DNA of 64,000 nt from Limnoperna fortunei. Taxonomy: Eukaryota; Mollusca; Bivalvia; Mytilida; Modiolidae. The stretch is taken from assembly GCA_944474755.1 (NCBI GenBank), contig OX104113.1, forward strand, positions 21,456,432-21,520,431. Reading direction: 5' to 3'. The position numbers and the translations under genes are program-made. Below are positions 11,851 through 25,000 of this stretch, in pieces. The notes below the pieces were generated by a model. It was not told where the DNA came from and searched no databases. It saw only the letters and a program-made list of their open reading frames with translations. The stretch's first letter is position 1. Each line of letters opens with the position of its first letter.

Positions 11851-13028
11851 AAAAAAAAACCCCAATTTTACTATTTTCTTTGTTAAAGGAGGCTGTAGAT
11901 TTCAAATGTTCTGGTAAAGGCTTTTCAAAACTATCATTCTGAAACCACAAATTTAGAAGTTTTCTGCCTTAAGGTGTCATAACTCCAGAATGATAAAAGT
12001 GAAATCTGTCAAATTCGAACTCAATCTGTGTTCAGTGCTCCAGAAATAAATTTCTAAATTTAAAATTATTGTTTCAAGTTGTCGCATAAAATGGCAAAAA
12101 GATATTTTGGAACATGATGACAATAACCAAGATCCTATGGTAACAGATGTACAAGTTATGAAACATAAAATGAGCAGATGAACTGAATGTATTCAGTCAT
12201 GAAGTTCTGAAATTATCTCGACACCAGCTGATATTGCACAAGGTCACCCTTTATCTTATACATGTGTTGGTCTCAATCTAATCGAAGGTCATCACATCCC
12301 AAATTCTTATCTTTAAAATTTGTAACATTCTGATCTATAGAAGCCTAAGAAGAACATATGTACACAAATTATCTTGAAAGCTTACAGCAGATATGGTCTT
12401 AATAGCTTACAGCAGATATGGTCTTAATAGCAATCTATGAGTTCATGTGTTGTTGTTGATACTTGTTATTATTAAATGTTTATCATAAAAAGAATATTAT
12501 AACTTCTACACAAATTCAGGACATTGCACTGCAAAACCTTAATAAAAAAATTGTGCAAGTCATTTTAAAGAAACTCTATTAATATTTTGCTTGGTGTCTA
12601 CATAACAACTTCAGTGTTGTAGTATATTATGTAATCCTTAAAATCTCTCTTTTATCCTGGATATTATTTATATTGAAAACTGTTATGATGACATTACATA
12701 ATATCTCAATTTGATGTCATAAATTTCTGTGCTCTTGATGCTATAAAAGAAATTATTTTTTAGACAGATGTTCCCATAAATCTAATGCTTAAAGAAACAA
12801 GTAACTGATAAAGTATTTTATAATTTGTGGTGTTTATTTACATGATTTAGCATGAAAATGATAACTGATAAAATGATGACATAAGTAAAACTGTTCTATG
12901 AACACTTCCTTCATCATGATGACAGACCATATAGTTTATAAGGTAATGTTTAAATTACAGCCACTAGAGAAAAACGTTTATACAATTGGGATGACATCAA
13001 TGAACAGAGTCACATTGTCTGAAGATCC
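11851..13028. other. 3' flank of EIF4A3
   Basis: Contains the 3' UTR of the minus-strand gene whose stop is at 13,029. A plus-strand TTTATT at 12,833-12,838 reads AATAAA on the minus strand about 190 nt after the stop and is the likely poly(A) signal. A short direct duplication (AGCAGATATGGTCTTAATAG, twice) lies near 12,388-12,432. Nothing else is recognised. Confidence 0.45.
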
Positions 13029-16000
13029 TCAAATCAAGTCCGCAACTGAAAAATAAACAAAGGATTTTATGAAGATCAGAAACATTATTCTATAAAGCTT
13101 TACATTTAAATGCATCATAAACACAAACAGATTACAGGGCAATAAACTTATTTATTTGCAACTGACCTAGTTTGATGGACAAGGTCATGAAGTTTTCCAC
13201 ATATCTAATGGGATATAACTCCAGAATATTTTTCTGTTTACTTTATCATAAAAAGTTCAATGATACCTAATCATATGTACTAAAACAATAAACACACAAT
13301 CAATAAAATTATTGGAATGAAAGATAGTTTGGAACATGTGTACTTTTGCATTATCTCATTGTCTACAGTTTTTGGCATCTTTGCATAACACAATACAAAA
13401 ATATCTTTCATAATTAGTTTCGTAAAGGAATAGAATACAACTTCTAAGTAACAAATTGTGAAATATGTGTCAACCAAGAAGAAGTCAAGGTTGACAATGT
13501 TTTTTAAAGGGTAACATTCTGATCTATCACCCTCTCATCTATATGTTATTTACTTTATTGTAGCATTTTATATGTTGGTGTGCAATTTATGCATTAAATT
13601 TATGCATTTAAACTAGAGGCTGCCAGGAACCTGTATCACTCACCTGAACCTGAGTGAAAATTCTTCTTTTAATCTACTATAAGCAATTGTCCAACACTTG
13701 TACAATTAAGGGGAAATAACCCTTGAGAATCTTGTAGATTTTTTTATGCTGAGGAAGGAGGCACACTTCAGATTTCCTGTATCTGTTATACTTTATTAAC
13801 TATAAGCCAAAAATTATCTTGACCCCCCCCCCCACCCCTGTTCTATTTTAAGCCAATAGCCATGTTGGTAGTCAGCTGTTATGATTTGTGCAATTTTGGT
13901 AGAGGGCATCCTAAAGATGATTTGTGCAACTTTTCAAAGCATACATTTCATTGGTTTAAGATGAGATTTTTTTTAAAAATGATTTTTTAATTCATTAAAA
14001 AAAGTTCAAGGGGAATAACTCCTAAAGGGCTCATCAGACAATCTTGACCTGGAAGTCATTTTTGTCCCCCCTATAGAGCTGGGCAATTAAGTAAGGATAA
14101 CTTTTTCTCTATTTCTAATCATTTTCAACATTTTTATGACTGATTGATTGGATGTTTATTTTATGTCCAGCAGGCAGTATTTAAGACAAGAACAAATTAG
14201 CAAACAACCAATCAATCGTAAAAGATCAACCAAAGGGCAAATATTTTGAATGCCTCATGAAAAGTAAAGGGTATGGGTTAGGACATAAAATATTGCTTTC
14301 TGTAGCCGCTACAACGACATTTATAAACAGGGTCTCTATCGTGCAAGGAGTGTATCACTCCCCCAAACATGTTACATACTGTGGTCTGCAGTCAGGCTTT
14401 TGGTATTATGACCTGACCTGAGAGGGCATCCCTTATCCAAAAACTGGGAAGGCACTTGGCAGCTTTGAGGATGAAGCAGGGTGAACCCTCACAGTATGGT
14501 CCCAGGGTCCATTTACAAGGTAGTCATCACCACCATTTTATTATGTGGTATAATTTGAGATAGTTTAATATAACATACTTGCCAATATGTCTGAGTGTAC
14601 GAGATGATTGGAAGGGGGCCAGGGGCTACTGCAACCCACCCCTTTTGCTGATATGTTTTTTTACTGCAAATGGCCTATCTGGGTGTCAGTGAATAAACTA
14701 TAAAGAGTTCTATTTTAAATACTTTAATCGTATTAATTAAAACATATCCTCCTGGATTAAACAAACAGGCCATATGTTGTTTTCATTTCATTTTAATTTG
14801 TTTGGGGGTAAAAGCTCTGAATTTTCATGACTTATGAACCCATGATTCGCCACTTTCAAACATGCTGTAATTGTGATCTTATCTGTACTTTACATTAACA
14901 GATCTAATATATTTTTTAAAGTTTTTATGGAAAATTATATTAGGAAGAATCAAAATAGGAACTAATGGACCTGAATTCGGACTGCGGACAAAGAAAATAA
15001 AAATCTGAAACAATTCCAAGAAAACAGGAATTGTTAGTTAGTATGAAATAAGCGACACAATGTCTGGTTTACAAGATCTCAAGGGCAGTTGTATTTTGAT
15101 AATGTACATCAACAATAAAGGATGTTGGTCTTATTGTCTTATGACTGAAAAAAAAAACCCCAACACATTTAAATAATAATGCACAGGTATAAACAAATCT
15201 GACTAAGTAAAAACTTACCATTCATAGGCATTTCATCAATCTGTGTTGAGTAGTACTGTTCAATATCTCTTAAAATTCTGATGTCATCATTCTTTACAAA
15301 GTTGATGGCTACACCCTTCCTGCCGAATCTTCCTGATCGACCAATTCTGAAGGAATATTTTTTTTCATTATAAGCAACAAGTTTACAGACGATTAGCTGT
15401 ATAATCTAAATAATATTTTAGATCAGTATTTTTACTGAAAAATAGACCAGGCATGCAGTCTTACTGAGACAAAGACCAAGACTGTTCCAAAAACATGCAC
15501 GAAATCAGGAAAGCACATTGAAATTGCCTCTGTTTAAGGGCACTTATGTCATTCTGCTGATACAAAAAGCAGAAAAATGCTTCTAAAGGTACCTTTCCCT
15601 TAAAACAGTACAATCACCATAAATTCCAGTTGATTAGATTTTTTTGTTATGATGTGGAACCTTTATTGATTTCAAATAGACATGTATTTCTTCAATTTTA
15701 GATAAATTTTAAAAGTAGTTAATATACACCCCTTGAAACGTAAAACGTTCCCATTTTTGCGTTCGTATTTCGTTTTCCGTTCGTTCGTATATAGTTTTCC
15801 GTTCGTCCATCCGTACGTCCGTTCGTTCGTTCGTTCGTCCGCATGCGCAAAACAAGTAAATAAAACCCGTTCGTTCGTTCGTCCGCATGCGCAGTACAGG
15901 TAAAAATAAAGGTTCTATCGTTCGTCAGCATTCGCAAAAGAAAATATTTTACACTTTGTTAGTCTGATAGAAAATACTACATTCTGTTATCAAATTAAAA

Positions 16001-19000
16001 TAACCTGAACATTAAAATGTCAAATAAATTATATTTATTTTAAAACTATAAATTCATTAAAACCATGAACATGTTTTACTGTAAATTAAATATAAACATA
16101 AACAATTTGAAATACTTTCTTCGTCTACTTTGTTATATGTAAATCTACAATATTTAGGTTGTACAAATAAATATGATTTATTTGAACACTCTCCAAATTT
16201 TATAAACACATAGGAAATGTTTCTATTTTAGTACCTAAAACCTTTTAAAAATGTATGTTTTATCCTAAAGTCTCTGAACATCCCTACATTGTCTTCATTT
16301 GATACAAAAACTGAATAGCTGTTTACACAGCAAACTTAATAAAACTGAATAATCTTGCATAAAATCTTAATTTGATGGCACAATATTTGTTTGGATATAC
16401 AGACATTTCATTTCCTAGGTTTTAAATTGCATATATAATGTCTCACGACTGATTTAGCATCTCTTAGTTAGGTCAAAGAAGTTAATTATAGTGTGCTATG
16501 GTTTAATATTGCATCTTGTAAGGTTCAGGAGTGATTTTGTATGTGAAATATGGTTTTTAATTGTATCGCAAAGGTCTCAGGAGTGATTTTATATGTGTAA
16601 TATAGTTTTTAATTGTATAGCTTGGGTCTCAGGAGTGATTTTGTATGTGAAATATGGTTTTCAATTGTATTGCTAGGGTCTCAGGAGTGATTTTGTATGT
16701 GAAATATTGGTTTTAATTGTATTGCAAAGGTCTCAGGAGTGATTTTGCATGTAAAATATGGTTTTTAATTGTATTGCTAGGGTCTCAGGAGTGATTTTAT
16801 ATATGTAATATGGTTTTTAATTGTATCGCAAATGTTTGAGGAGTGATTTTATATGTGTAATATGGTTTTTAATTGTAGCGCAAAGGTCTCAGGAGTGATT
16901 TTATATGTGAAATATGGTTTTTAATTGTATTGCAAAAGTCTCAGGAGTGATTTTGTATGTGAAATATTGGTTTTAACTGTATCACAAAGGTCTCAGGAGT
17001 GATTTTGCACGTGAAATATGGTTTTTAATTGTATTGCTAGGGTCTTAGGAGTGATTTTATGTATGTAATATGGTTTTTAATTGTATCGCAAAGGTCTCAA
17101 GAGTGATTTTATATGTGTAATATGGTTTTTAATTGTATCGCAAAGGTCTCAGGAGTGATTTTGTATGTGAAATATTGGTTTTAACTGTATCACAAAGGTC
17201 TCAGGAGTGATTTTGCATGTGAAATATAGTTTTTAATTGTATTGCTAGGGTCTTAGGAGTGATTTTATATATGTAATATAGTTTTTAATTGTATCGCAAA
17301 GGTCTCAAGAGTGATTTTATATGTGTAATATGGTTTTTAATTGTATCGCAAAGGTCTCAGGAGTGATTTTATATGTGAAATATGGTTTTTAATTGTATCG
17401 CAAAGGTCTCAGGGGTGATTTTATATGTGTAATATGGTTTTTAATTGTATCGCAAAAGTCTCAGGAGTGCTTTTATAGGTGAAATATGGTTTTTAATTGT
17501 ATCGCAAAGGTCTCAGGGGTGATTTTATATGTGTAATATAGTTTTTAATTGTATAGCTTGGGTCTCAGGAGTGATTTTGTATGTGAAATATGGTTTTCAA
17601 TTGTATTGCTAGGGTCTCAGGAGTGATTTTGTATGTGAAATATTGGTTTTAATTGTATTGCAAAGGTCTCAGGAGTGATTTTGCATGTAAAATATGGTTT
17701 TTAATTGTATTGCTAGGGTCTCAGGAGTGATTTTATATATGTAATATGGTTTTTAATTGTATCGCAAATGTTTGAGGAGTGATTTTATATGTGTAATATG
17801 GTTTTTAATTGTAGCGCAAAGGTCTCAGGAGTGATTTTATATGTGAAATATGGTTTTTAATTGTATTGCAAAAGTCTCAGGAGTGATTTTGTATGTGAAA
17901 TATTGGTTTTAACTGTATCACAAAGGTCTCAGGAGTGATTTTGCACGTGAAATATGGTTTTTAATTGTATTGCTAGGGTCTTAGGAGTGATTTTATGTAT
18001 GTAATATGGTTTTTAATTGTATCGCAAAGGTCTCAAGAGTGATTTTATATGTGTAATATGGTTTTTAATTGTATCGCAAAGGTCTCAGGAGTGATTTTGT
18101 ATGTGAAATATTGGTTTTAACTGTATCACAAAGGTCTCAGGAGTGATTTTGCATGTGAAATATAGTTTTTAATTGTATTGCTAGGGTCTTAGGAGTGATT
18201 TTATATATGTAATATAGTTTTTAATTGTATCGCAAAGGTCTCAAGAGTGATTTTATATGTGTAATATGGTTTTTAATTGTATCGCAAAGGTCTCAGGAGT
18301 GATTTTATATGTGAAATATGGTTTTTAATTGTATCGCAAAGGTCTCAGGGGTGATTTTATATGTGTAATATGGTTTTTAATTGTATCGCAAAAGTCTCAG
18401 GAGTGCTTTTATAGGTGAAATATGGTTTTTAATTGTATCGCAAAGGTCTCAGGGGTGATTTTATATGTGTAATATAGTTTTTAATTGTATAGCTTGGGTC
18501 TCAGGAGTGATTTTGTATGTGAAATATGGTTTTCAATTGTATTGCTAGGGCCTCAGGAGTGATTTTGTATGTGAAATATTGGTTTTAATTGTATTGCAAA
18601 GGTCTCAGGAGTGATTTTGCATGTAAAATATGGTTTTTAATTGTATTGCTAGGGTCTCAGGAGTGATTTTATATATGTAATATGGTTTTTAATTGTATCG
18701 CAAATGTTTGAGGAGTGATTTTATATGTGTAATATGGTTTTTAATTGTAGCGCAAAGGTCTCAGGAGTGATTTTATATGTGAAATATGGTTTTTAATTGT
18801 ATTGCAAAAGTCTCAGGAGTGATTTTGCATGTGAAATATGGTTTTTAATTGTATTACAAAGGTCTGAGGAGTGATTTTATATGTGTAATATTGTTTTTAA
18901 TTGTATCACAAAGGTCTCAGGAGTGATTTTGTATGTGAAATATTGGTTTTAACTGTATCACAAAGGTCTCAGGAGTGATTTTGCACGTGAAATATGGTTT

Positions 19001-22000
19001 TTAATTGTATTGCTAGGGTCTTAGGAGTGATTTTATGTATGTAATATGGTTTTTAATTGTATCGCAAAGGTATCAAGAGTGATTTTATATGTGTAATATG
19101 GTTTTTAATTGTATCGCAAAGGTCTCAGGAGTGATTTTGTATGTGAAATATTGGTTTTAACTGTATCACAAAGGTCTCAGGAGTGATTTTGCATGTGAAA
19201 TATAGTTTTTAATTGTATTGCTAGGGTCTTAGGAGTGATTTTATATATGTAATATAGTTTTTAATTGTATCGCAAAGGTCTCAGGAGTGATTTTATATGT
19301 GTAATATGGTTTTTAATTGTATCGCAAAGGTCTCAGGAGTGATTTTATATGTGAAATATGGTTTTTAATTGTATCGCAAAGGTCTCAGGGGTGATTTTAT
19401 ATGTGTAATATGGTTTTTAATTGTATCGCAAAAGTCTCAGGAGTGCTTTTATAGGTGAAATATGGTTTTTAATTGTATCGCAAAGGTCTCAGGGGTGATT
19501 TTATATGAGAAATATAGTTTTTAATTGTATTTCTAGGGTCTCAGGAGTGATTTTGTACGTGAAATATGGTTTTAAATTGTATTGCTAGTGTCTCAGGACT
19601 GATTTTATATGTATAATATGGTTTTTAATTGTATTGCTAAGGTCTCAGGAGTGATTTTGTATGTGAAATATGGTTTTTAATTGTATTGCTAAGGTCTCAG
19701 TAGTGAAATTGTATGTGTTATATGGTTTTTAACTGCATAGCTAAGGTCTCAGGATTGATTTTATATTTGTATTGTGGTTTTTGATTGCATTCCTTATGTA
19801 TCAGGAGTGATTTTATATATTTCATTTTGTTTTTAATTGTATCTCGAAGGTCTCAGTAGTTTTTTTTTATGTTAAATATGGTTTTTAATATTCTTGCAAA
19901 GGTCTCGGGAGTGATATTACAAATGTGATTTTAAATGTGTTATTTGAAAACCACCTTGATGAACATTTTCCAATAGAGAATTTTTGTAATAAATTACCCC
20001 TTAATTTATGAAACTATAAGGTTTAACAAATATATAACACATAATAAATATACAGTTGGTTAGTACATTTCATTATATGCAATAAAGATTAATTATAAAA
20101 GCTTCCTCGGGAATGTGTAATAATTACTGTTAGAAATCAAAATAAAATGGACGACTAAGCTCGTTTCTTTTTACACTGTGATAAAAAATATGTATAGGTC
20201 CATTATTAAAACATTTCCATGTTTAGCCCAAATTACGAACATGAATATTTAATAAAAATACTCAACCCCACAAATTTTCTCGTATGCTTGTTATGTTGTG
20301 ACGTTTTTTATGTGTGTATTACCTGTTTGAGCTGTCACAAATCATTTAAATGATGATTTAATGAAAATAAAGTATAATTATTTTATTATTTATTCCTTTT
20401 CAATTTTTTATTGGTTTACTAGAAACCAGCTTGATTCTCAAGATTTTATTAAAAATGACAGAACGTTTCTTGATTTTTACAAAGCACGATAGGTGTCTCC
20501 TTTGGTTTTCCACATACGAACGATTGAAGCGTATAGCTTGTCTCTGATTGGTTAATTTTTCAATGGTTCGTCTGGACGATAAGAGCGTTCGTTCGTTCTT
20601 CGTCCGTTCGTATGTCGTTTTTGGTTCGTCCGTTTAACTTTCGTACTGGAACGTTTTACGTTTCAGGGGGTGTACAATAAACTATTTTTTTTTAATACCG
20701 ATAAATTAATATTTAGAACAACTGCAAGAATATAACAGGTATAAGTGGTGGACGGTATTATAAGTATACTTGTCTATTGTGATTCGGGTCATTAGTCTCT
20801 GAATACCGGTATGATCAGGAAATGTGGAGCCAAATTCTAAAAAATGTTGAACATTATTTTATTACCTTTGTTTTCTTGCTTTTATTATGTTTAAATGTCA
20901 ATTATTATAACTTGAATGCATGCACAATGGCATAATGTACACGATCCTGGAATAGTACAGTAATACCAGTAAATATCACTTTTCATAGCAAGGCAAATGG
21001 AGGATACATGCATAAAATCCTTACAATAAATGGGGATAGGTATTGTACTACGACAGGCCCGTATCATGATATATTGTGATGCTTGACTCTGCTATACACC
21101 TCTCTAATAGGTATTCTATACATATCATACCTGTGTATGTACAATTCTCTGTTGTTTGGGAGGTCATAGTTTATTACCAAGGATACCTGCTGTACATCAA
21201 TTCCTCTAGCCCAAACATCTGTTGTAATCAACACTCGACTATAAAATACAAAATTAAACAGAGTAAATTAACCTGGAACATGTTTCAATAAGATTGTTTG
21301 TTTGTTTGTTTGATGGTGTTTAACTCCACTTTCAGCAATTTTTCAGCTATATCATGGCGTCCAGTTTTTATTGGGGGAGGAAGCCGGAGTACCCGGGGAA
21401 AAACCCCGACCTGCGGTAGGAAAACTGGCAATCCTTGTCAATTAAGATTGGAGTCGAGTACACCCTGCCTGCAGTGAGAATCGAACCCGCAATCTCAGTG
21501 TTGACAGACCACGTGATCAATAGTAGACGAACTACCTTGACCACTCAGCCACCGAGGCCCCCTGTTTCAATAAGAAGAAAAGAATCTACTACCACATATA
21601 CATATAGACAAATGAAATTCAAAGTCCGGTTTGTATTAGTGAAAGAAATCACATAAAATAGTATTAAAATCTTAAATTCATAAAAATAAAGTACAGATGT
21701 GAACCTGAGCCACAAATTCTGGTTTCTAAACGCAAAAAAATTACAAAAAGTAAAAGCCTTTAGTACGAACACTGGCAATACTTGTCAATTATGCCAGTGA
21801 TCAACAGTAGTTGATTAAGTAGGTCAATGAACACCCAATTTTTTTTTTAATAGTTTGCACCAAGAACACAAACTTGGTACAAGACCATACAAAGGTCAAT
21901 TCTTTGGGCCTAATGAGAATGGTCCTGCCCCTAAAATTGACCCAGCTCACAAATCATCAGTGCAAAAGAAACAAATTGGTAAAATGGATGCAATATAAAT

Positions 22001-25000
22001 AGTAAATATTTATTTGTTCTTCCAATAATAATACAGCTAAATCTAAATAGCAATTGAAAAATAAATCTCCTGGACTGAGCTTTTGTATGGGTTATAAGAA
22101 ATAAATCCCCTCCTTTTCCAAATCTAAAGTTGTTAAAGCAAATTAGTTAACTATTTTGTCTGCAAAATATAGTTTCCAAGAGATAAATAGGTAAATGGGA
22201 GACAACTCATAAATTTCTGTTTAATAAACAATACTGCTCAATCATAAATTATTAAGAAAATAAACATATGCTGAAATAAAAGGTGTAGATATAAAAGAAA
22301 AGTTGAAAGAGGCCTTCCAATGTTCATATGAAAGACTGTACATAGCTAAATCGCACTTTGGATATCTAAAATTCCTCTTGACATAAGGGATGAATTGCAC
22401 TATTTTGACTTCACATGTTCCACAATGAAAATTGACATATTTGAATGTGTATTAGGTCACAAATCATTAACCTATTCTAAAATACCTGAGAATTTGACAC
22501 CTCTAGTTATACATTTCACTAAATCTTAAAGTGTTTGACTCAATAAAACAAGAGCAAGTGCATGTTTAATCAGAAACACCTGTGCCATAATTATCTACAG
22601 GTAATAAACACACTTTATTAAATTGTGTAAAAATATAACCCTTTCCGTGGGAAGAATGGCAAATTAGGATTGTGCAAATAAATAAATCATATATTTATTA
22701 TAAATATTTACCATAGTCTGTATTAAATTTTAGAAGCTTTTACGTTTCATATTTAAAACTGCAGACCTGATGAAATACTTATCATTACAACTCTTTTTCA
22801 ACTTGAATATCAACTTCTCAAAAATGGTTATGCCGTGGCTTACTTTGTAGATTACAGATAACGTTATCAGAAAATTGTGATCACTTGAACGCTTAACACA
22901 ATAAAAGTCGAAATGGCTATAGTTACGGTTTTTTTGGTTAAAAAGAAAGCTCATGACTAGGATACATAAGTCGGGAAATTTATTTTTAGAGACTTTTAAG
23001 CGACCCATACCACGAGAGGAAAGAATTCTGGTCAAAGTTGTAAGGCTGAACATAGACCGTGAAAACTATAAAGAAGAAGACAGATAGGTGTTTTATTATG
23101 CTGAATAAAGTATATTAAAGATATTAATAAAGATTTTTTACTTCTGCATTGTTTATTTTATCCAGTTTCCATATTTTCATTATAATTTACCTCTGTTTAC
23201 ACAAGTATTGACTTATTTCTGTGTATTACATAATACATCAGGTGATATCATGATACAACTAGAAACCGACAATCAAGATAAACTAACTAATACATGTATG
23301 TTTCAGAATTCGTTTTTTATCATTATTTTTTTCAATTTACAAACCATATTCCTTTATATTCTTTTTTTTTCCTCTCATTTATTCTAAAAACTCTGCTTTA
23401 ACTATTTATTAATACAAAAAATAAATATACTTGTGTATGTCTTTTTACGGTTTTTAGCTATATCACATTCAGGGAGATAATTACAGTTGCATTTTCAAAA
23501 CCACATGTAAACGAGTTACGATAAATGTCAAGCAAACCAACAATTTAACTTATAAAACATGAGAAACAAATAATAAACAAGAATTCATACTGATATAATA
23601 TAGGATTGAAAATGGTATTCAATCCTTATTATGGCTTATAATTCTTTAAAATTGTTTTAAATTCAATAAATTATTAATGTCAATTTATAATACAAATTAT
23701 TTGTCATCGCCATTGATGTTGAATGCTTAATGTTTAAATTGTTTATGCTAAAAAATAGTTCAGTCAACGTCATTTATCCTAAAATAAGTTGAGTCAACTT
23801 CATTAATCAAAAAATAAATTTCGTTAAAAACCTCAACCGGAAGTAATCTAGACCTATCAAATAAATGTATTTCTAAATATGCAAATCATATTAGAATTAT
23901 TGATTATTATTTACAAAACTGCTATGTTTATTTGATTCTGACCTGATGTCAACACGACTTTCTTCTGACTGACTTGTAAGAAGGTCAACAGAAAATACCA
24001 GATTTTTAGGCCACAAAAGACCCCAATTATATGCAGACTGACTTTTACGCAAGCATTTACGGTAATCCTGGAGATAAATGGTTACACCTAATAAAAAGCA
24101 AAAAAAGACTTTCAGCCATTTTTACTTAAAAAGTGGGCACTTAGCCATTTAGGTTTACCAGTGTAATTGGCCCTGTGGTTTGAGATAAAAAAATTGTGTA
24201 AGAACGTTTTGTCAAAATAAGCCCATTTTGCATCTTCTGCAGAATTTGTAAAATTATCCATTACTTAGATAAACTTGGAATAAATGTTTTAACACTTCCC
24301 TTCACTACAAATTAAACTGAAGTTTGGTTAAACTCTTTTCAATAGTTGTAAGGTAAACTGCTATTACTTTAAATATTTTTCTTCTTTGAGTAGAATGGGT
24401 TTTTACCTAAGTCAGTACATAACTTGATGATAAATGATAAATAACTTGTCTGGTCAGTTTTAAAGTTGTTGGTAAGTTCTATAATTGAGGGTAAAATACC
24501 CACTTTTACAGGGCACGTTTTGCATGATATGGGCGGGCATGGACTGATATAAATAGTGTCGACAGTGGTGATATCTAATAAAAAATAAATACCTTGCACC
24601 AGATCTAAATTCTTTCATTATGGCTTCTCTTTCTTTCTGGACCATGTCACCATGCATAGACGACACTGTGAAGTTAGCCTCCCTCATTTTCTCTGTCAAC
24701 CAATCAACCTGTGAAGGAATGGTTAAAATAAAGCTTCTGAACTAAATCTAAACATTTTTTTTTACTAACTTTATATATGTTTACCTTTAAAAAGATTATA
24801 TTAAATATTCCCTAATTTTAATTGTTTTTATACAAATTATGCATGTTTAGCTTTAAACAAAATTCAAATTCACCCTTAAAGAGAACAAAATCATTATGTG
24901 ACATTATGTAAGTTGGGATAAAATATTAAGTAAATTGCTAACAACATATATCTTTAGTACTTACTTTCCTTCTGGTATTGCAGAAAATGACAGCTTGTGT

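Noticed and set aside
16480..19930. CRISPR array or centromere
   Set aside because: There are no unique spacers; the 52-bp units are contiguous. The array is only 3.5 kb, enclosed by TIRs in an intron, so a functional centromere is unlikely.
22730..23053. 107-aa minus-strand gene in EIF4A3 intron 8
   Set aside because: Composition typical of AT-rich non-coding DNA, no recognisable motif, and inside an intron of a conserved gene.
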